Source: Chionis minor
Lineage: Eukaryota > Chordata > Aves > Charadriiformes > Chionididae
Assembly: GCA_013398295.1 (NCBI GenBank)
Contig: VZSF01005694.1
Location: 14,637 to 78,636, forward strand
Reading direction: 5' to 3'
Length of the DNA: 64,000 bases
A model generated the notes under the pieces. It saw only the letters and a list, made by a program, of their open reading frames with translations, made no database searches and was not told the DNA's origin. Below are positions 37,418-49,400 of this stretch, one piece after another; position 1 is the stretch's first letter; every line of letters starts with the position of its first letter. Made by a program: the position numbers and the translations under genes.

Positions 37418-37873
37418 AGGAGACGTGCTCCAGCCCTCTGATCATCTTTGTGGCCCTCCTCTGGACTTGCTCCAACAGGTCCATGCCCTTCTTATGTTGG
37501 GGGTCCCCGTGCTGGATGCAGTATTCCAGGTGGGGTCTCACAAGGGCAGAGTAGAGGGGCAGAATCACCTCCTTCGACCTGCTGGCCATGCTTCTTTTGA
37601 TGCAGCCCAGGATGTGGTTGGCCTTCTGAGCTGCAAGCGCCCAGAGCCAGCTCATGTTGAGCTTCTCATCCGCCAACACCCCCAAGTCCTTCTCCTTGGG
37701 GCTGCTCTCAATCCATTCTCCGCCCAGCCTCTATTTGTGCTTAGGATTGCCCTGATCCATGTGCAGGACCTTGCGCTTGACCTTGTTCAACATCATGAGG
37801 TTTGCACAGACATACCTCTGAAGCCTGTCCAGGTCCTTCTGGATGGCATCCCTTCCCTCCAGCGTGTCAACTG
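37418..37873 (-). mobile_element. CR1 ORF2 segment, inverted near-identical copy of 31519-31974
   Basis: An internal CR1 piece with neither 3' tail nor natural 5' end; the match to the 31-kb element stops sharply at 37873. It includes the [20 protein letters not shown] and [19 protein letters not shown] blocks on the minus strand and the same TAG stop. With one mismatch in 456, it is either a mis-assembled read or contig, or a recent DNA-level inverted duplication. Confidence 0.92.
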
Positions 37874-38976
37874 CAGATTGGCATTCCTTTACATCTTTCC
37901 ATAGTCTGGCAGATCAAAAATCTACATGAGGACATAAGGGGAAAAGAAAGTACTGTAGAATAAACTAGTTTCTCTAGTTCTATGTTCTTCGTGTTCCTTC
38001 AGGTTTGTTCTCAAGTGTGACCCACAAAAGTAATTCTTAAAGAGTAATCATTATTCATGGATGCTCTGGGCAGAATTTCCATCTGCTTATCAGATCTTCC
38101 CACTGAGATTCTTAGTTAGGTAAAATACATCATAGCATTGTCTGCCCCCTCACATTGCAAGAGGATTAGATGTAATGTTCACTGGTAGAAAAGGTGATGG
38201 TAGACTTCGGTTCAAGGCAGACCTGAGTAGCTGGAGGCATATGGCTGTGCAAGTGAACCACTTCTACCAGGAAAATGCACCTTGCTTGCATGCACTCAGA
38301 AGGCAAAACAGGAACAAGAGGCTTTCCTGTCTTCTCAGCCATTCACTTGTTTTCCCTCTGTTGGAGTTGCCTGTTGCTCCAGTTTTGCAGGCTGATGATC
38401 TCACTGCATGTGTCTCCACTGTCTGAGAGAGAGGGCATAAATTTCTAGTAGAGATTGCAACATAAGCAGGAGCTGGAAAGCTATTTAAAATTGATAGTAA
38501 AAAAGATAAATGTATGATCACTTCTTGACATGATAATCAGGAAATGCTCTTAGTCCTAATGTTTATTATCACTAAAGCAAAGTCAAATCAGCTTTTAAAT
38601 ATATAATTAAATTCATATTTCAGTAATTTTCTGAATCGGGACTATATTTTAGTTGGGAAACCCTTGGAGATTCCCAAGCTAAGAATATATCTAAGGGGCC
38701 AGAGCTGATGTGGAAACTTAGTACTTCTGCAAGGAACATAAAATAATCAGATATGTAGAGTTTGTGGAGTGAAATCAAGAGCAGACTTTTCAGGAAAAAT
38801 GTGCATGTGCTGTTACAATCATAGTTGTATCACTGTATGCCAAGAAGCTGAAGCCATAGTATGAGTTTTATAAAGCCATTTGTGTGTGGGATCAACTTTA
38901 AATGTAGCATTTGTTTCTTCTGAAGAAGAAACAGAATGATTATGAAATTATTAATACAATCTTGGCAAAAGGTTGA

Positions 38977-39014
38977 TTTTGTTTTGTTGTGTTGTGTTTT
39001 GTTTTGTTTTGTTT
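38977..39014 (+). repeat. (GTTTT)n microsatellite
   Basis: GTTTTGTT and TGTGTTTTG-type units with mild variation over about 38 bases. Confidence 0.85.
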
Positions 39015-39389
39015 CTCTCCAATAGTTAGTAAATATCCTCATGAAGTACAATTTCCACAAAAACAACTAAAAGGAGAGTAGAGATTATAAAAGAAAGAAT
39101 TTTCCTATTCATAGCAGTAAAACCAGTAATAGTATAATACCAAAATTAGAAATCTTCTATGAGAGGTTTTCAAACACTAAGGAATCTCTCATGTCACTTA
39201 GACTAATAAGGTATGCATTACAACTACTTTCCCCTAAAAATACCTGCTAATTTTATTTTCATTGTACACCTATAATTAAAAAAAATCTTTAAAAAGTGAA
39301 TTGCTCAAAGGGAAAGTAATTGGAAGAAGTCTTACGCTTTTTTTGGAGGTGATAAAAGAACATTAGCCTTACTAAATGCTTTACACCAA

Positions 39390-39473
39390 ATTTCAAAGCA
39401 CTTTACAAATTATCCTGCTATTAAGTTAATTCTTATATTCAGTATTAAGTGGCTGGGAATTAGAACCCTCTGG
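39390..39473 (-). mobile_element. Possible MIR fragment, minus strand
   Basis: TTTCAAAGCACTTTACAAAT resembles the reversed MIR 3' part (AAAGCGCTTTACAAA), and about 50 bases on AAGTGGCTGGGAATTAGAAC resembles the reversed core before the B-box (GTGGCAGAGCCGGGATTAGAAC). Order and spacing fit a worn, shortened MIR. Confidence 0.5.
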
Positions 39474-40010
39474 AAAAAGAAGTAAAGGGACAGAACCAAG
39501 GCAAAGACCTTCTATTGCAGAATCTTGTGTTGTAAGGAAGAAAGTAGTGTGACTTATTTTTTGTGGTGGTAGTATACATGATTTACCCACACTTATATTC
39601 ATATAAAAAAGCAGAGCTTGTAGGTTGTTTTTCCTACAATTTATCATTTAGTATAATTTATTCAGGCTCTCTGATACGGCTTAGCCTTTCTAATTCATCT
39701 CTTTGGTTCTGTTCCTCACAAACAGGTGACAGGAAGAGAGGCACTAGAAGAGGATATTGGTCTGTTAAGGTATTAAGTCTCTCTTTTGTATGTAGACACG
39801 TCCACTGGGGAAATCTCAAATCTTTCAGTCCCAAAGGTTGGATTTTTATTTACACTGTACACTGTCTGCAAACTGTAACAGTGAAACATTTCTGTAACTT
39901 CCTCATTTGAACATCTTGGTCCACCTCTTGTTTAACCTGACTGTAAATCTATAAGCTTGCAAAAGTGGCAAAGCATAGTATTCGTTCTTAGACCAGATCA
40001 GCCCCATAGG

Positions 40011-40031
40011 AAAAAAAAAAAAAAAAAAAAA
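40011..40031 (+). repeat. A21 homopolymer run
   Basis: A 21-base A-run. No gene-like or SINE-like body and no AATAAA precedes it, so I do not call a processed pseudogene. Confidence 0.95.
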
Positions 40032-40446
40032 GGTGCACAAAACAAGTGACCAAGGTGATTCTCAGCATCTTCCAGGGAGCAGCAGTTCCTTTGGCACTAT
40101 GGAGAAGGAGAGCAGGTTGACTAATGGAAATGACTATTACAGATTCAGTTACCATGATGCCCTATGGTACATCCAACTTCTCTTTCCCTGCTGCTGACCA
40201 GCAGAAAGGTTTAAGATGTGTGAGCTTCTTGTGTGTTGCCTTGCATATCCCCCCTTCTTTGCAGGGCCACTTTCCATTAATTTCTCTTATCTGATGAAAT
40301 GTGTGGGTACAATTACCTACAACCATAACAAAATTAAAGATCAAGAGCCATTAAGGAAAAAAAACAAAAAACCCAGCGGCAAAATAAGAGGAAAAAACCT
40401 CACAAACAAGAAATCCTATACTAAAAGAATTGTTCTTAATGCTTGG

Positions 40447-40592
40447 TCATCCCCGGAGGTATTTAAAAGACAGGTAGACATGGTGCTGAGGGACATGGCT
40501 TAGGGATGGTTTCGGCAGTGTTAGGTTTATGGACGGACTTCATGATCTTATAAGTCCCTTCCAACATAGGTGATTCTATGATTCTATGATAT
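40447..40592 (+). mobile_element. Short CR1 LINE 3' end
   Basis: A 146-bp, severely 5'-truncated copy: end of ORF2 (CCCGGAGGTATTTAAAAGAC), the short 3' UTR and a tail of almost two and a half octamers (GATTCTATGATTCTATGAT). The wording matches the 4.7- and 62.4-kb subfamily. Confidence 0.93.
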
Positions 40593-41191
40593 AATAACTA
40601 CAATTTGTTCACCTCTTAGGATTAAGAAGAAACATATTTCTTGTCTTATGTAGAAGTTCATAGTAAGTCAAATAGAGTTGTAAATATATGAGCACATTAT
40701 TACAGTGAATTATGTAATATTTGCTTTAATGTTTTTCAAACAATCAGGAAGAGAGACACTTTACCTACAACTCTTCATGTTTTCTTAAATTGAAAAGACA
40801 ACTAAACAAGAAAAGGCAGAAGCAATATGTCTCTCTTCAAAAATAATAATGTCACAATTATATGACTGGGAGATAAATTTCTACTGTGCATATAAAAGAT
40901 GGAGTGGACAGGGATGTCAGGTTACAATTTATACAATCAAGATCAGATATAATTTATGATTCCAGTTACTCTTTGCTAGTAATGTTCTTTGTCCATGATG
41001 TTGTCTTACAATACTTGTCAACAATCAGTTTTGCCCATATAAATCCTGCTTGTTCCTGCTATAGCTTAATTCACAGATGTATGTAGCCCATTATCTGTGG
41101 TCATCTCCTATGGATAGAAGCTTTTTTCATTACCTCATTTTTCTTTCCCTTTCATGCTCATTAGTTTATTAATGTAACAGGGAAGTTAGAA

Positions 41192-41279
41192 GACTGCAAT
41201 ATGCCTAAAACACCTATAAATACCTGGGAAAAAAAGACTGCAATATGCCTCGAACACCTATAAGTACCTGGAAAGTAAA
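41192..41279 (+). repeat. Two-copy 44-bp tandem duplication
   Basis: Units start with GACTGCAATATGCCT at 41192 and 41236 and differ at about six positions, including AA versus CG after GCCT. An old local duplication lying just upstream of a CR1. Confidence 0.9.
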
Positions 41280-41302
41280 AACAGTATTTAAGTACTGACT
41301 GC

Positions 41303-41326
41303 CTCCACCATCCTGGGGTGGTGGAG
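41303..41326. repeat. Perfect 8-bp stem hairpin
   Basis: CTCCACCA and TGGTGGAG are perfect reverse complements with an 8-base loop (TCCTGGGG). Copies of AGTACT lie on both sides (41291 and 41325). Function unknown; possibly chance. Confidence 0.6.
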
Positions 41327-41392
41327 TACTGGGTTACTTTAGGATGAGTGTTGTCAGCAGGTCTGAGATCCTTCACTCTACCTAACATATCT

Positions 41393-41925
41393 GGTGTGTT
41401 GGGTCCAGTTCTGGGCCAACAAGTAAGATGTAGACTTACTGGATTAAGTCCAGTGATGGGCCATAAAAGGAATGGAGGATCTCTCATGCAAGGAGAAGCT
41501 GAGAGAGCTGAGGTTGCTCAGCCAGGAGAAGAGAAGGCGTGGGAGGAGCTGAATAATGTGTATAAATACCTGATGGGAGGGAATGAAAGAGTCAAATTCT
41601 TCTTGGTGGTGCCCACTAAGGAGACAAGACGCAAAGGGTACAAATTGAAATACAGTGAATTCCATTTAAAAATAATGAGAGTGATCATAATGAGCGTTCA
41701 TAATCTCAACCTAATGAGGTGTGAGAGTGATCCAACACTGGAAGACATTGCCCAGAGAGGCTGTGTAGTTTCTATTCTTGGAGACATACAAATCCCAATA
41801 GGACATGGCCCTGAGCAACCTGCTTTAGCTGACCTTGCTTTGAGCAGGAGGTTAGACTAGTCAGTCTTAGCAGGTCCTGTCCAACCTCAACAATTCTGTG
41901 ACTGGTTCTGAGATTCTATAGATAA
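41393..41925 (+). mobile_element. Older CR1 LINE fragment, plus strand
   Basis: CR1 ORF2 C-terminus and 3' UTR of the classic type: GAGAAGCTGAGAGAGCTGAG near 41490, AGCCAGGAGAAGAGAAGGCG near 41520, ACATTGCCCAGAGAGGCTGT near 41744, the GAGCAACCTGCTTTAGCTGA block near 41813, then CCAACCTCAACAATTCTGTG at the end. The frame is broken and divergence is greater than in the 4.7-kb subfamily. The minor insertion around 41690-41720 repeats an ATAATGAG/CTAATGAG motif. Confidence 0.88.
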
Positions 41926-42370
41926 ATGATTTTACATTTTTTTTCCACAGGAAAATCCTTTCTCTCTGTTTCTGTTTCATAAATTAGTATTACTTTAAAG
42001 AGAAGAAATTGATTGAAACAGATCCTTAATTTCTTAAAGAAATACAAATAAAACTTTTTGCACAAACTTACCTAAGAATTCCCAGCTAATCTTATTTTAT
42101 TATACCACTTGTTTTCTCTAGATCACAACATTCTGGTATTCATATGTTCTACTTTATTGTCTTTTATTCTAAAAATTTAAAAGCGCTCCAAAATTGGACT
42201 TAGGTGGCATTGATCTAAAATACATCTGCTGTGAATAGCTCAGCAGTCACAGCAGTTCTCTTCAGAAACTCAAGAAATCCAGAGTAAGTTCTTCTGTGAC
42301 TTAAATATTACCCTGGCAGCAACAGGATGAGCTGGTTCTTATTCCAGTCTTAAAATTGTGAAATGCAGTC

Positions 42371-42480
42371 TTCAAACTTGTTTCTGTTTCTGTTTTGTTT
42401 TGTTTGTGTTGTGGGGCTTTTTTGTTTGTTTATTTGTGGGGTTTTTTTTGTTTGTTTGCTTGTTTATGTGTTCATTTCTT
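42371..42480 (+). repeat. T/GT-rich low-complexity patch
   Basis: Repeated GTTTT, GTTT and TTTG units with short G-runs. The cysteine- and phenylalanine-rich frame across it is an artefact of composition. Confidence 0.85.
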
Positions 42481-43480
42481 TTCTGGTTTTGCTTTATAAA
42501 AAAAATAATATTTTTTAATTTCCCTCGAAGAGTAGTTGTTTGTTTCTTTGTTTAGCTATTGTTATTTTACTTTGTTCTTGCTTGCTATTGCCTCTGGAAT
42601 ACAAATTTGGAGCACACAAAGGAATTGAGTTTCACTTCACTTAGCAAAGATATTCAGATGCCTAAAGTAGTTTTCTGCTGTCCTCTTAGGTAACAGCCTA
42701 GCATCCAGTTCTTGATGGTGCCTAGCAAGGGGCAGATATACCCTGAGTCCTGTGCCAGCTCTGTCAGCCCTGTGCAGATGCCTTTGATACTAATATTTCA
42801 CTACAATACAGCAGAATGCTAATATCCACTACATATATTAGTGTGTAGTACTACAATCATATTTATCTTTTGACCTTAGAATTTTTAAACTTTTTTCTTT
42901 AAGCTCTTCTGTGTCACTTTGAATGTCTCTGTTTTATGTGATGTAAAAGTGTAATGTCTTTCAAAATATATACAAGTAAGGTATGTACATTCATGTAACA
43001 GGTCAGAAATTTCATATAGCAAAGGATTAAGTAAGTATTTTATTTATGAAGGCTCCCACATCAATCTGACATCATACGCTTTAGAACAGGACCTTATTTC
43101 ATCATGCTGTGTTGTGCTTACTTATTTTAACCTAGATCTATTAGACCCCTAATTTAGCTGACATAATGCACATAAATACTGAAGCATAAACATTTTATCG
43201 TATAAGTTACTAGCATGAAATCTCTATAAATATAGAACTAAATCAGGGCCTGTGTATCCTGGCTTAATCTCCCCCCTCCCTAGCTTTTGCACTGCTTACA
43301 CAGATGGCAGGGAGCAGAGCTCTGATCCACAGTCTTCTCATGGTCTGCACCTGTGGCTCCCAACAACACATCACCTCTTTCCTGAGCTGGTAGGAAAACT
43401 GCAGCTGATCTTTTAATAAGCGTACTGCAAAAGGTTCAAAAACGTTCACCAGACAGGAAATGAACTCATTGGTAATGACC

Positions 43481-43497
43481 AAAAAAAAAAAAAAAAA
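43481..43497 (+). repeat. A17 homopolymer run
   Basis: A 17-base A-run after about 220 bp of mildly GC-richer sequence. A retrotransposed body is possible, but no coding similarity, polyadenylation signal or target duplication was recognised. Confidence 0.9.
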
Positions 43498-46400
43498 GTA
43501 TAGTAGTAATGGTCTGAAGGACACTTTCAGGAAGAAGGCATTTCTTTTCAAAGTTTGGGCATGGAAGGTGTGATCCTCTGTAAGGTAAAGCCTTTTGAAG
43601 GATTTCTGAAACAACTTTGATGAATTTCATTTTCAGTATCTATCAGGATCAGCCCTAAATCTCAAATGAAGAAAAAAAAAAGTGTTCTATGGGCTCAGTC
43701 GCAGATATAGTAAAGACATATGTCTGTTAAGTTCTCAAAGTTACAGAGGTGAAACAGAGTAAAAGAAAGTTTGTAAGAGAAATGAGATCTGTTACTGTTC
43801 CTAACCCCAATGGGACTGGTGGGCAGCCCAGCCATTGTGACAAGTGAACACGGAGCTGCTCCCCCTTATGCTGAACAGCATTATATTTGTTGGTATTTGT
43901 TCTACATATACTCACGTATTCAAAATGCTGCAGTATTTTACAAGAATTAGTCACATTTATTAGACAGCCAAGACCATTATTTAAAAAAAGAAGTCAATGA
44001 GATGGAAATGAACATAATGCATATTTATGATAAATGTATCTGTATGTGTGTTTGTGTGTGTATAAAATGACAGAATTAAAATGTTAGATTTTACCATAGA
44101 CCTGGTAGGGGAGCAGATGCTGCCTCTGCTGAAAGCTCCTGTGCTGTGTGTGGCTTCAAGCTTGTGCTAATCCCGAGCTGTGCACCAGCACTGCTCCTTC
44201 AGTTTGATACAGCACCACCACCACCTTCAGGAACTGCAATGGAGATTCAAACCAACCATGTTAACACGTGATCATGTTTGATGTGTAATACTCCACAGCA
44301 CAACAGTCAGCTATTTGTTTGTGTTAAGCCCTGGCATCCAGTTGGTGGCTGGGATCTGTTTTCAGACCACTTTTCTTTACACAGCTCCTAATCATCTTCC
44401 TACACTCTTTTTATGACATTGAGCCTCTTTGGGAAATATCATGGAGGCCCAGCAGTCCCTTCCCATGGCAGGAACAGCTCTTACTGTTGTGTACAGAATC
44501 AAATGGGATTGCTTTTGAACGTGATCTGTTTGAATAGAAATTACACTTAAGTGCGGAACAGCTTTCTTTAGTATAAACTGCCAACAGCTGAAACAGTAGC
44601 TTTTTTTTTCAGTATTTATATTCCTTGGTACTTGAAAGCTTGGACAGCTTATGCTCATGCTTTGCTACTTTTACTAAGATTTTCTGGTATCTCCGAAAGA
44701 AGTATATCAACAAAGTTTTAGAGGAGACACTAATGTTTCCCAATGTTTCTTTTTATTTAGATTTCATGAAAATACTGTAAAAGTTACATGAAGATCAAAA
44801 AGGTCAGACTTGGCTTTAGAATCTAGAAATATAAAATATTTAATCGAGCTTATTTTTATGAGGCAGTATTAAAAAGATTTGCTATTTTAAATGTTGCAGT
44901 GTCCTAAAAGCAAGGAAATAGTAAATCTACCTCAGCCCTTCATTTTATAGAAGATAATACAAGGCTAGCTCTCCATGAAGTGTGCTTTCTTTGATTTGTA
45001 ATAAAGATTTTTAACAAAACTAATAGAAAGCTGAGAGGGAAAAACCTCCCTGTAACTGTGCAAATTTGGCCAAAAAAGTTTGTGAATAAATAAAATATTA
45101 AAATTACTTCAGCAATTTAACATTACAGGGATAAAGTTTAAGGATTTTAGTAAATCTTAGCAATGGATGCAATCTTTCTTTCATTCCAGGAAAGCTGTAA
45201 AAATAGGTCCCATCACAGGCTACTGTGTTAACAAAGTACACTTTTGATAATGAGTTCATTATACAAAAGGTGGTTACTAGTCATAGAAGTGATTTAAAAG
45301 AAAGTAATTTTTTCTCTCTGTTCTCAAAAATCATGATTTTGGCATCTAAGTCAATTCTTTTACTCCTATAGTGATGATGAGACAAAGTGAGAAACAGCAT
45401 TATAGGTGAACCCCTTGTTCACAGTGTTCAATAGTTTGGTCATCCTGAAACCAAAATCGGGGCACCTGACTGTGTAGGGCACTGTATAGAGTATTGACTG
45501 TATTCTCCCCACAGGGCAGTAGGGTTCCTTAAGATTTGGATGGCTGACTTCTTGGCACTGCAGTGCCAAAATCTCAACGGCCAAGGTTCTCCCTGGAGCT
45601 CACTTCCAGTTTCGAGCTTGATCTATTTACTTCTCTGAAAGCTGTACTCTTCACTAGGCTTATATCCACAGCTAACACCTCAGGCTGAGATGAGCTCTGG
45701 GCTAGCCTCACAGGAAAAGAGGCAAGATGTGGACAATGTGGCTTAATTAGAATATAACTGTATTAAAGTAACACAAAGAAGGTAATATTGTGAGGACCAT
45801 CTTTCTTTCCTTATTTATTATGATGTGGGGAACGGAGGACAGCAGCCCTGACACGATTGGTGAGCTCTCTTCAAACAGGAGACCTAAGGGGTAATATTTT
45901 CTCTCGCCTGACATGATGTGATCATGAATCCTTAAGAGACTTCTGCTAACTTTGTATTCATCTATGGCTTACTAGAGGACTAGCTTTCTCCTCTGGGAAA
46001 GTGCCTGCACTGCATTTCAGTCACAATTCGAACATAACCTTCTCAACCTACTTGCTCACTGCTCCAGTACAGGAAAAGTGAAAAAAACATGCACTGTCTT
46101 AGTCACTCTGCTGTACCTGAAAATTACAGCTTGAGTCCAGTAGAAAGAGAGGAAGTTTAGTTTTGCCCAAAGCAAATCATAAAGCCTAATTCTGGTGTCA
46201 TGTGAGCCTTATAATGGACAAAAAAGCTACACCATTCTGATACCTTTTGGAACATCAAATATGTACCAAAAAGTTTTGATACACACCAGTTGCAGGATGG
46301 ACAGGTTTCGTAATTTCCACTATGATCTCAGTTCTCATTCATAATAGTAATATTTGTTACTGCTAGCCTGCACCAAGAGAAGAGCAAAGTGTAAATACTC

Positions 46401-49400
46401 TTCTTGGTGAATTGTCTTTTCCTATTTATATCAATCAGACGCTAAACTAATAACCTGCCCTCTGCTTTCCCTCTTGTTCCCCCTTTGATATGACTTTCAG
46501 CTTCAAGAGAAGCCAGGGCAGAGTCTTTCTGTGAGGCAGAGATTTATTTAATAGAACATGTGTGAAATCTGGGGAACAACTACAAAAATTTTCCAAACAA
46601 TTAATTTGTCAATCAGTAATTCCCTCTAGCATATGTCCTCTCTCTCCTTGGTAAAGTAGGGATTGTGGGGAGATTTTCTCTCAGGGTCCTTACTGCATGC
46701 AGTTCAAGCTAATCCAAATATTTCAGTATATGTTTTTCTACTAATAATTCCTACTATAGCTGGCTGCATGCAGAGATTCCTTTTGACTGTCTAATTGCTG
46801 ATTCTTTTTTTTGCTAATTTAGCTAAATATATGATTAGACATAAACTGTAACTGTAGCTATCTGATTACTAAACTCAGGCAAAACAAAAAAAGAAAATCA
46901 TACTATTTCACTCCCTGTTTCACAAACAAAAAATATAATTATTTTTATACATCTTTATAACTCTTCCCCAAATTTTTCAACATCTATCCATCAATGGCTT
47001 AGACAGAAGTTTAAGTGAGCATGACCAAAGTTTGGCACTGTTGTTCTGTAAGTAGGAAAAAGTGAAGGATACTTAAACATTTTTTTTCTCTGACCTGCCT
47101 ACAAAGTCTGTCTTCTAACATCTGTCTGCAAATTTAATTTGTCTAGTGAAGATGTAGACTTGGAGTCCACTGTATGGGCAGCACAGAGGAAAACTTAGAC
47201 TACAGCAAGCACTAGGATCTAAGGAGAGATAAGAGTACTTTTAAGTCCCCTTTGTAGTGGTAAAACTGATGGCTCTGCTCTGCCTCTTTTACCAAGAAAC
47301 TTTGCTCCCTAAACACAAACAGTATTTGATTGCTATCAAATTATTGGTAAATCTGAAGTGAAACATCTGTATTGCCAAGTTGTTTCTATATGATGGTAAA
47401 TGCCTGCCTCCAGCAAGACCTCAAGCTGGATTATGTTTCTTGAAGACACTCTTTACTTCAAAGTCAATAGGAGTAGTAATGATAAGACACATTAAAATGC
47501 TGTAATGGTGCTTCCTTGCCAGCTATCATCACCATTAGCACATTGTTAGCATATCATGTATATGTATGTATCCACTCGTATATCTGCCAAACTTGACATG
47601 ACCATATCACCTTTAATTGTTATGAATGATCTGAAAGAGAATCTGGTTGGAGAATGAGAGCAAGTTTAGAAAAAAAATAGATTCTCTTACCCATTCATGT
47701 TATGTCCTTTTCCCTGCAGGTTTGCTTTTGTTTGTTGTTCTCATTTTTTCCCCCCTTCTTTTGTGTGTTTTTGATATGTAGAATTCATTGAATTATATTC
47801 CTGAAAATGAGCTGAAAAATTTTTAGTGACATAAATATTTACTTTTCCCTGATTCATCGGAGTTTTTTAGAGCTAAATACTCTGAAAATATTTTTTGACA
47901 GTTTTCTCCCAATTGCATTAATTTCAGGATTCTTTAAAATATTCAACAAAGCAAGTGCTCTTAATCAGGGGAACAATGAAGCAATATGTGACATTACACT
48001 AGGCAATCATGCTTCCTAGTCAACAATCAATCCAGACTGTTTTGATTACCAGGTATCTATGATAGCTGTAAATAACTAGGTAGGATGATGAATTATATAT
48101 GGGAAAGTCAAAGTTTTGCTTCTCATGGGAAAGATTCTTTAAAATGTCTTAATCTTCTATGTGCCTCTTGAACTCCAATGTTGTCTTCACCTTCATAATT
48201 AGCATCCTTTCCACAATGTCAGATGTTGTGTACATTTAGAATGTTGTTCCTCTAGAACAGATTTATCATAGACTGCATTTTACAGTCCTCTCTATTGTGA
48301 AACCCATAAATCCCATACAGTTCTCCCCCAATATTGCACTGCTTGAGAAGGCTTTAGTATCAGTCAGATCTCTTTCTGTTTAATTTCTGATGCCAAGTAA
48401 TGCTGAAAATGCCATTTCAGATGTATCCCCCCTTTTTTTTTTTATTTCTGGGAGAACTATGATATTAAATTCTGTGAATGCTGAAGAAACTGTTATTTTT
48501 CTGTTCTTTTCAGTACTCAGTCTTCTGCAGAAACATTTGCTTCCATCCATGTCTCCTGTGTAATCCAAATATATACATATGGGATAATTTTTCAGCATTT
48601 CCAGACATGTTAAATGTAAGTATAATTTGAACTGAAGAAGGATTTGGTCTCAAATCTTTCAATTTTCTTTTCTAAATCTAGTTCTAAGCTTGGTAATTTG
48701 TAACATTCTTTTCATTCAGGTGTTCCCATGTTACTACTAAGGTATGATGAGAGATGAACATCTTATATTTGCCTTTGAAAGTAATGCATGCTGTGGAAGT
48801 ATTTTGCTCTTATATTGACTATTTTTGCATTCATGCATTTTAACATCCTCCCTCTTTTCAAGTCTTACAACCAATTTTCTGTCTCTCCTCTTTTACTACT
48901 CTCATTTTTATTGGTGTAACTAGAAAGGACTAAAGAATTCCCATATTTTTAGAATCCAGGATTGTAGAGGAAACTGTAAGGGATCAGAAACCAAGGACAA
49001 AAAAAAGACAAATAAGGAATCTCCTGTGCTGATGTTACCTAGAGGTTCTAGAGCTACCCAAACTAAAGTAGTCTTTCAAAAGCTCCATGCTCAGTTAATC
49101 ATAGAAAGTCTGCACTAGCTTTTTATAACAATGGACAATATTTCCTGTGGAAAAACATCCTGTGAGAAATGTTAAGTGAGATGCAATTTATAGTATAGTT
49201 GTGGCGAAATAAACTAGGTAATTTTAATCTAAAGCAGAATTATTTTTGAAAAAATGAAAAAGCAATATATTAGTATTAAGAGTGGCTAAGTTTATTTGGA
49301 GCATGTTTAAAATATTTTAATGAAATAGTGAATAACTATGCAAATGAAAAGTCCTTATTATAGCGGTGCTCTGTCTTATGCTAGTAAAATTCTGAAATCA

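Larger units (their letters stand above)
37874..40446. other. Unique DNA with a (GTTTT)n run, an A-run and a MIR-like relic
   Basis: No gene recognised. It holds the (GTTTT)n run at 38977-39014, a possible antisense MIR at 39390-39473 and a 21-base A-run at 40011-40031, which has no recognisable retrotransposed body upstream. Confidence 0.55.
40593..41392. other. Unique DNA with a 44-bp tandem duplication
   Basis: No gene recognised. The only structure seen is the tandem pair at 41192-41279 and a small hairpin just after it. Confidence 0.6.

Noticed and set aside
37425..37904. 159-codon open frame on the plus strand
   Set aside because: Antisense shadow of the inverted CR1 copy; it repeats the shadow frame at 31-32 kb.
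42358..42555. Cysteine/phenylalanine-rich 65-codon frame
   Set aside because: An artefact of the T/GT-rich low-complexity patch.
43264..43497. Possible processed pseudogene ending in an A-run
   Set aside because: No coding similarity, no AATAAA before the A-run and no flanking target duplication seen.
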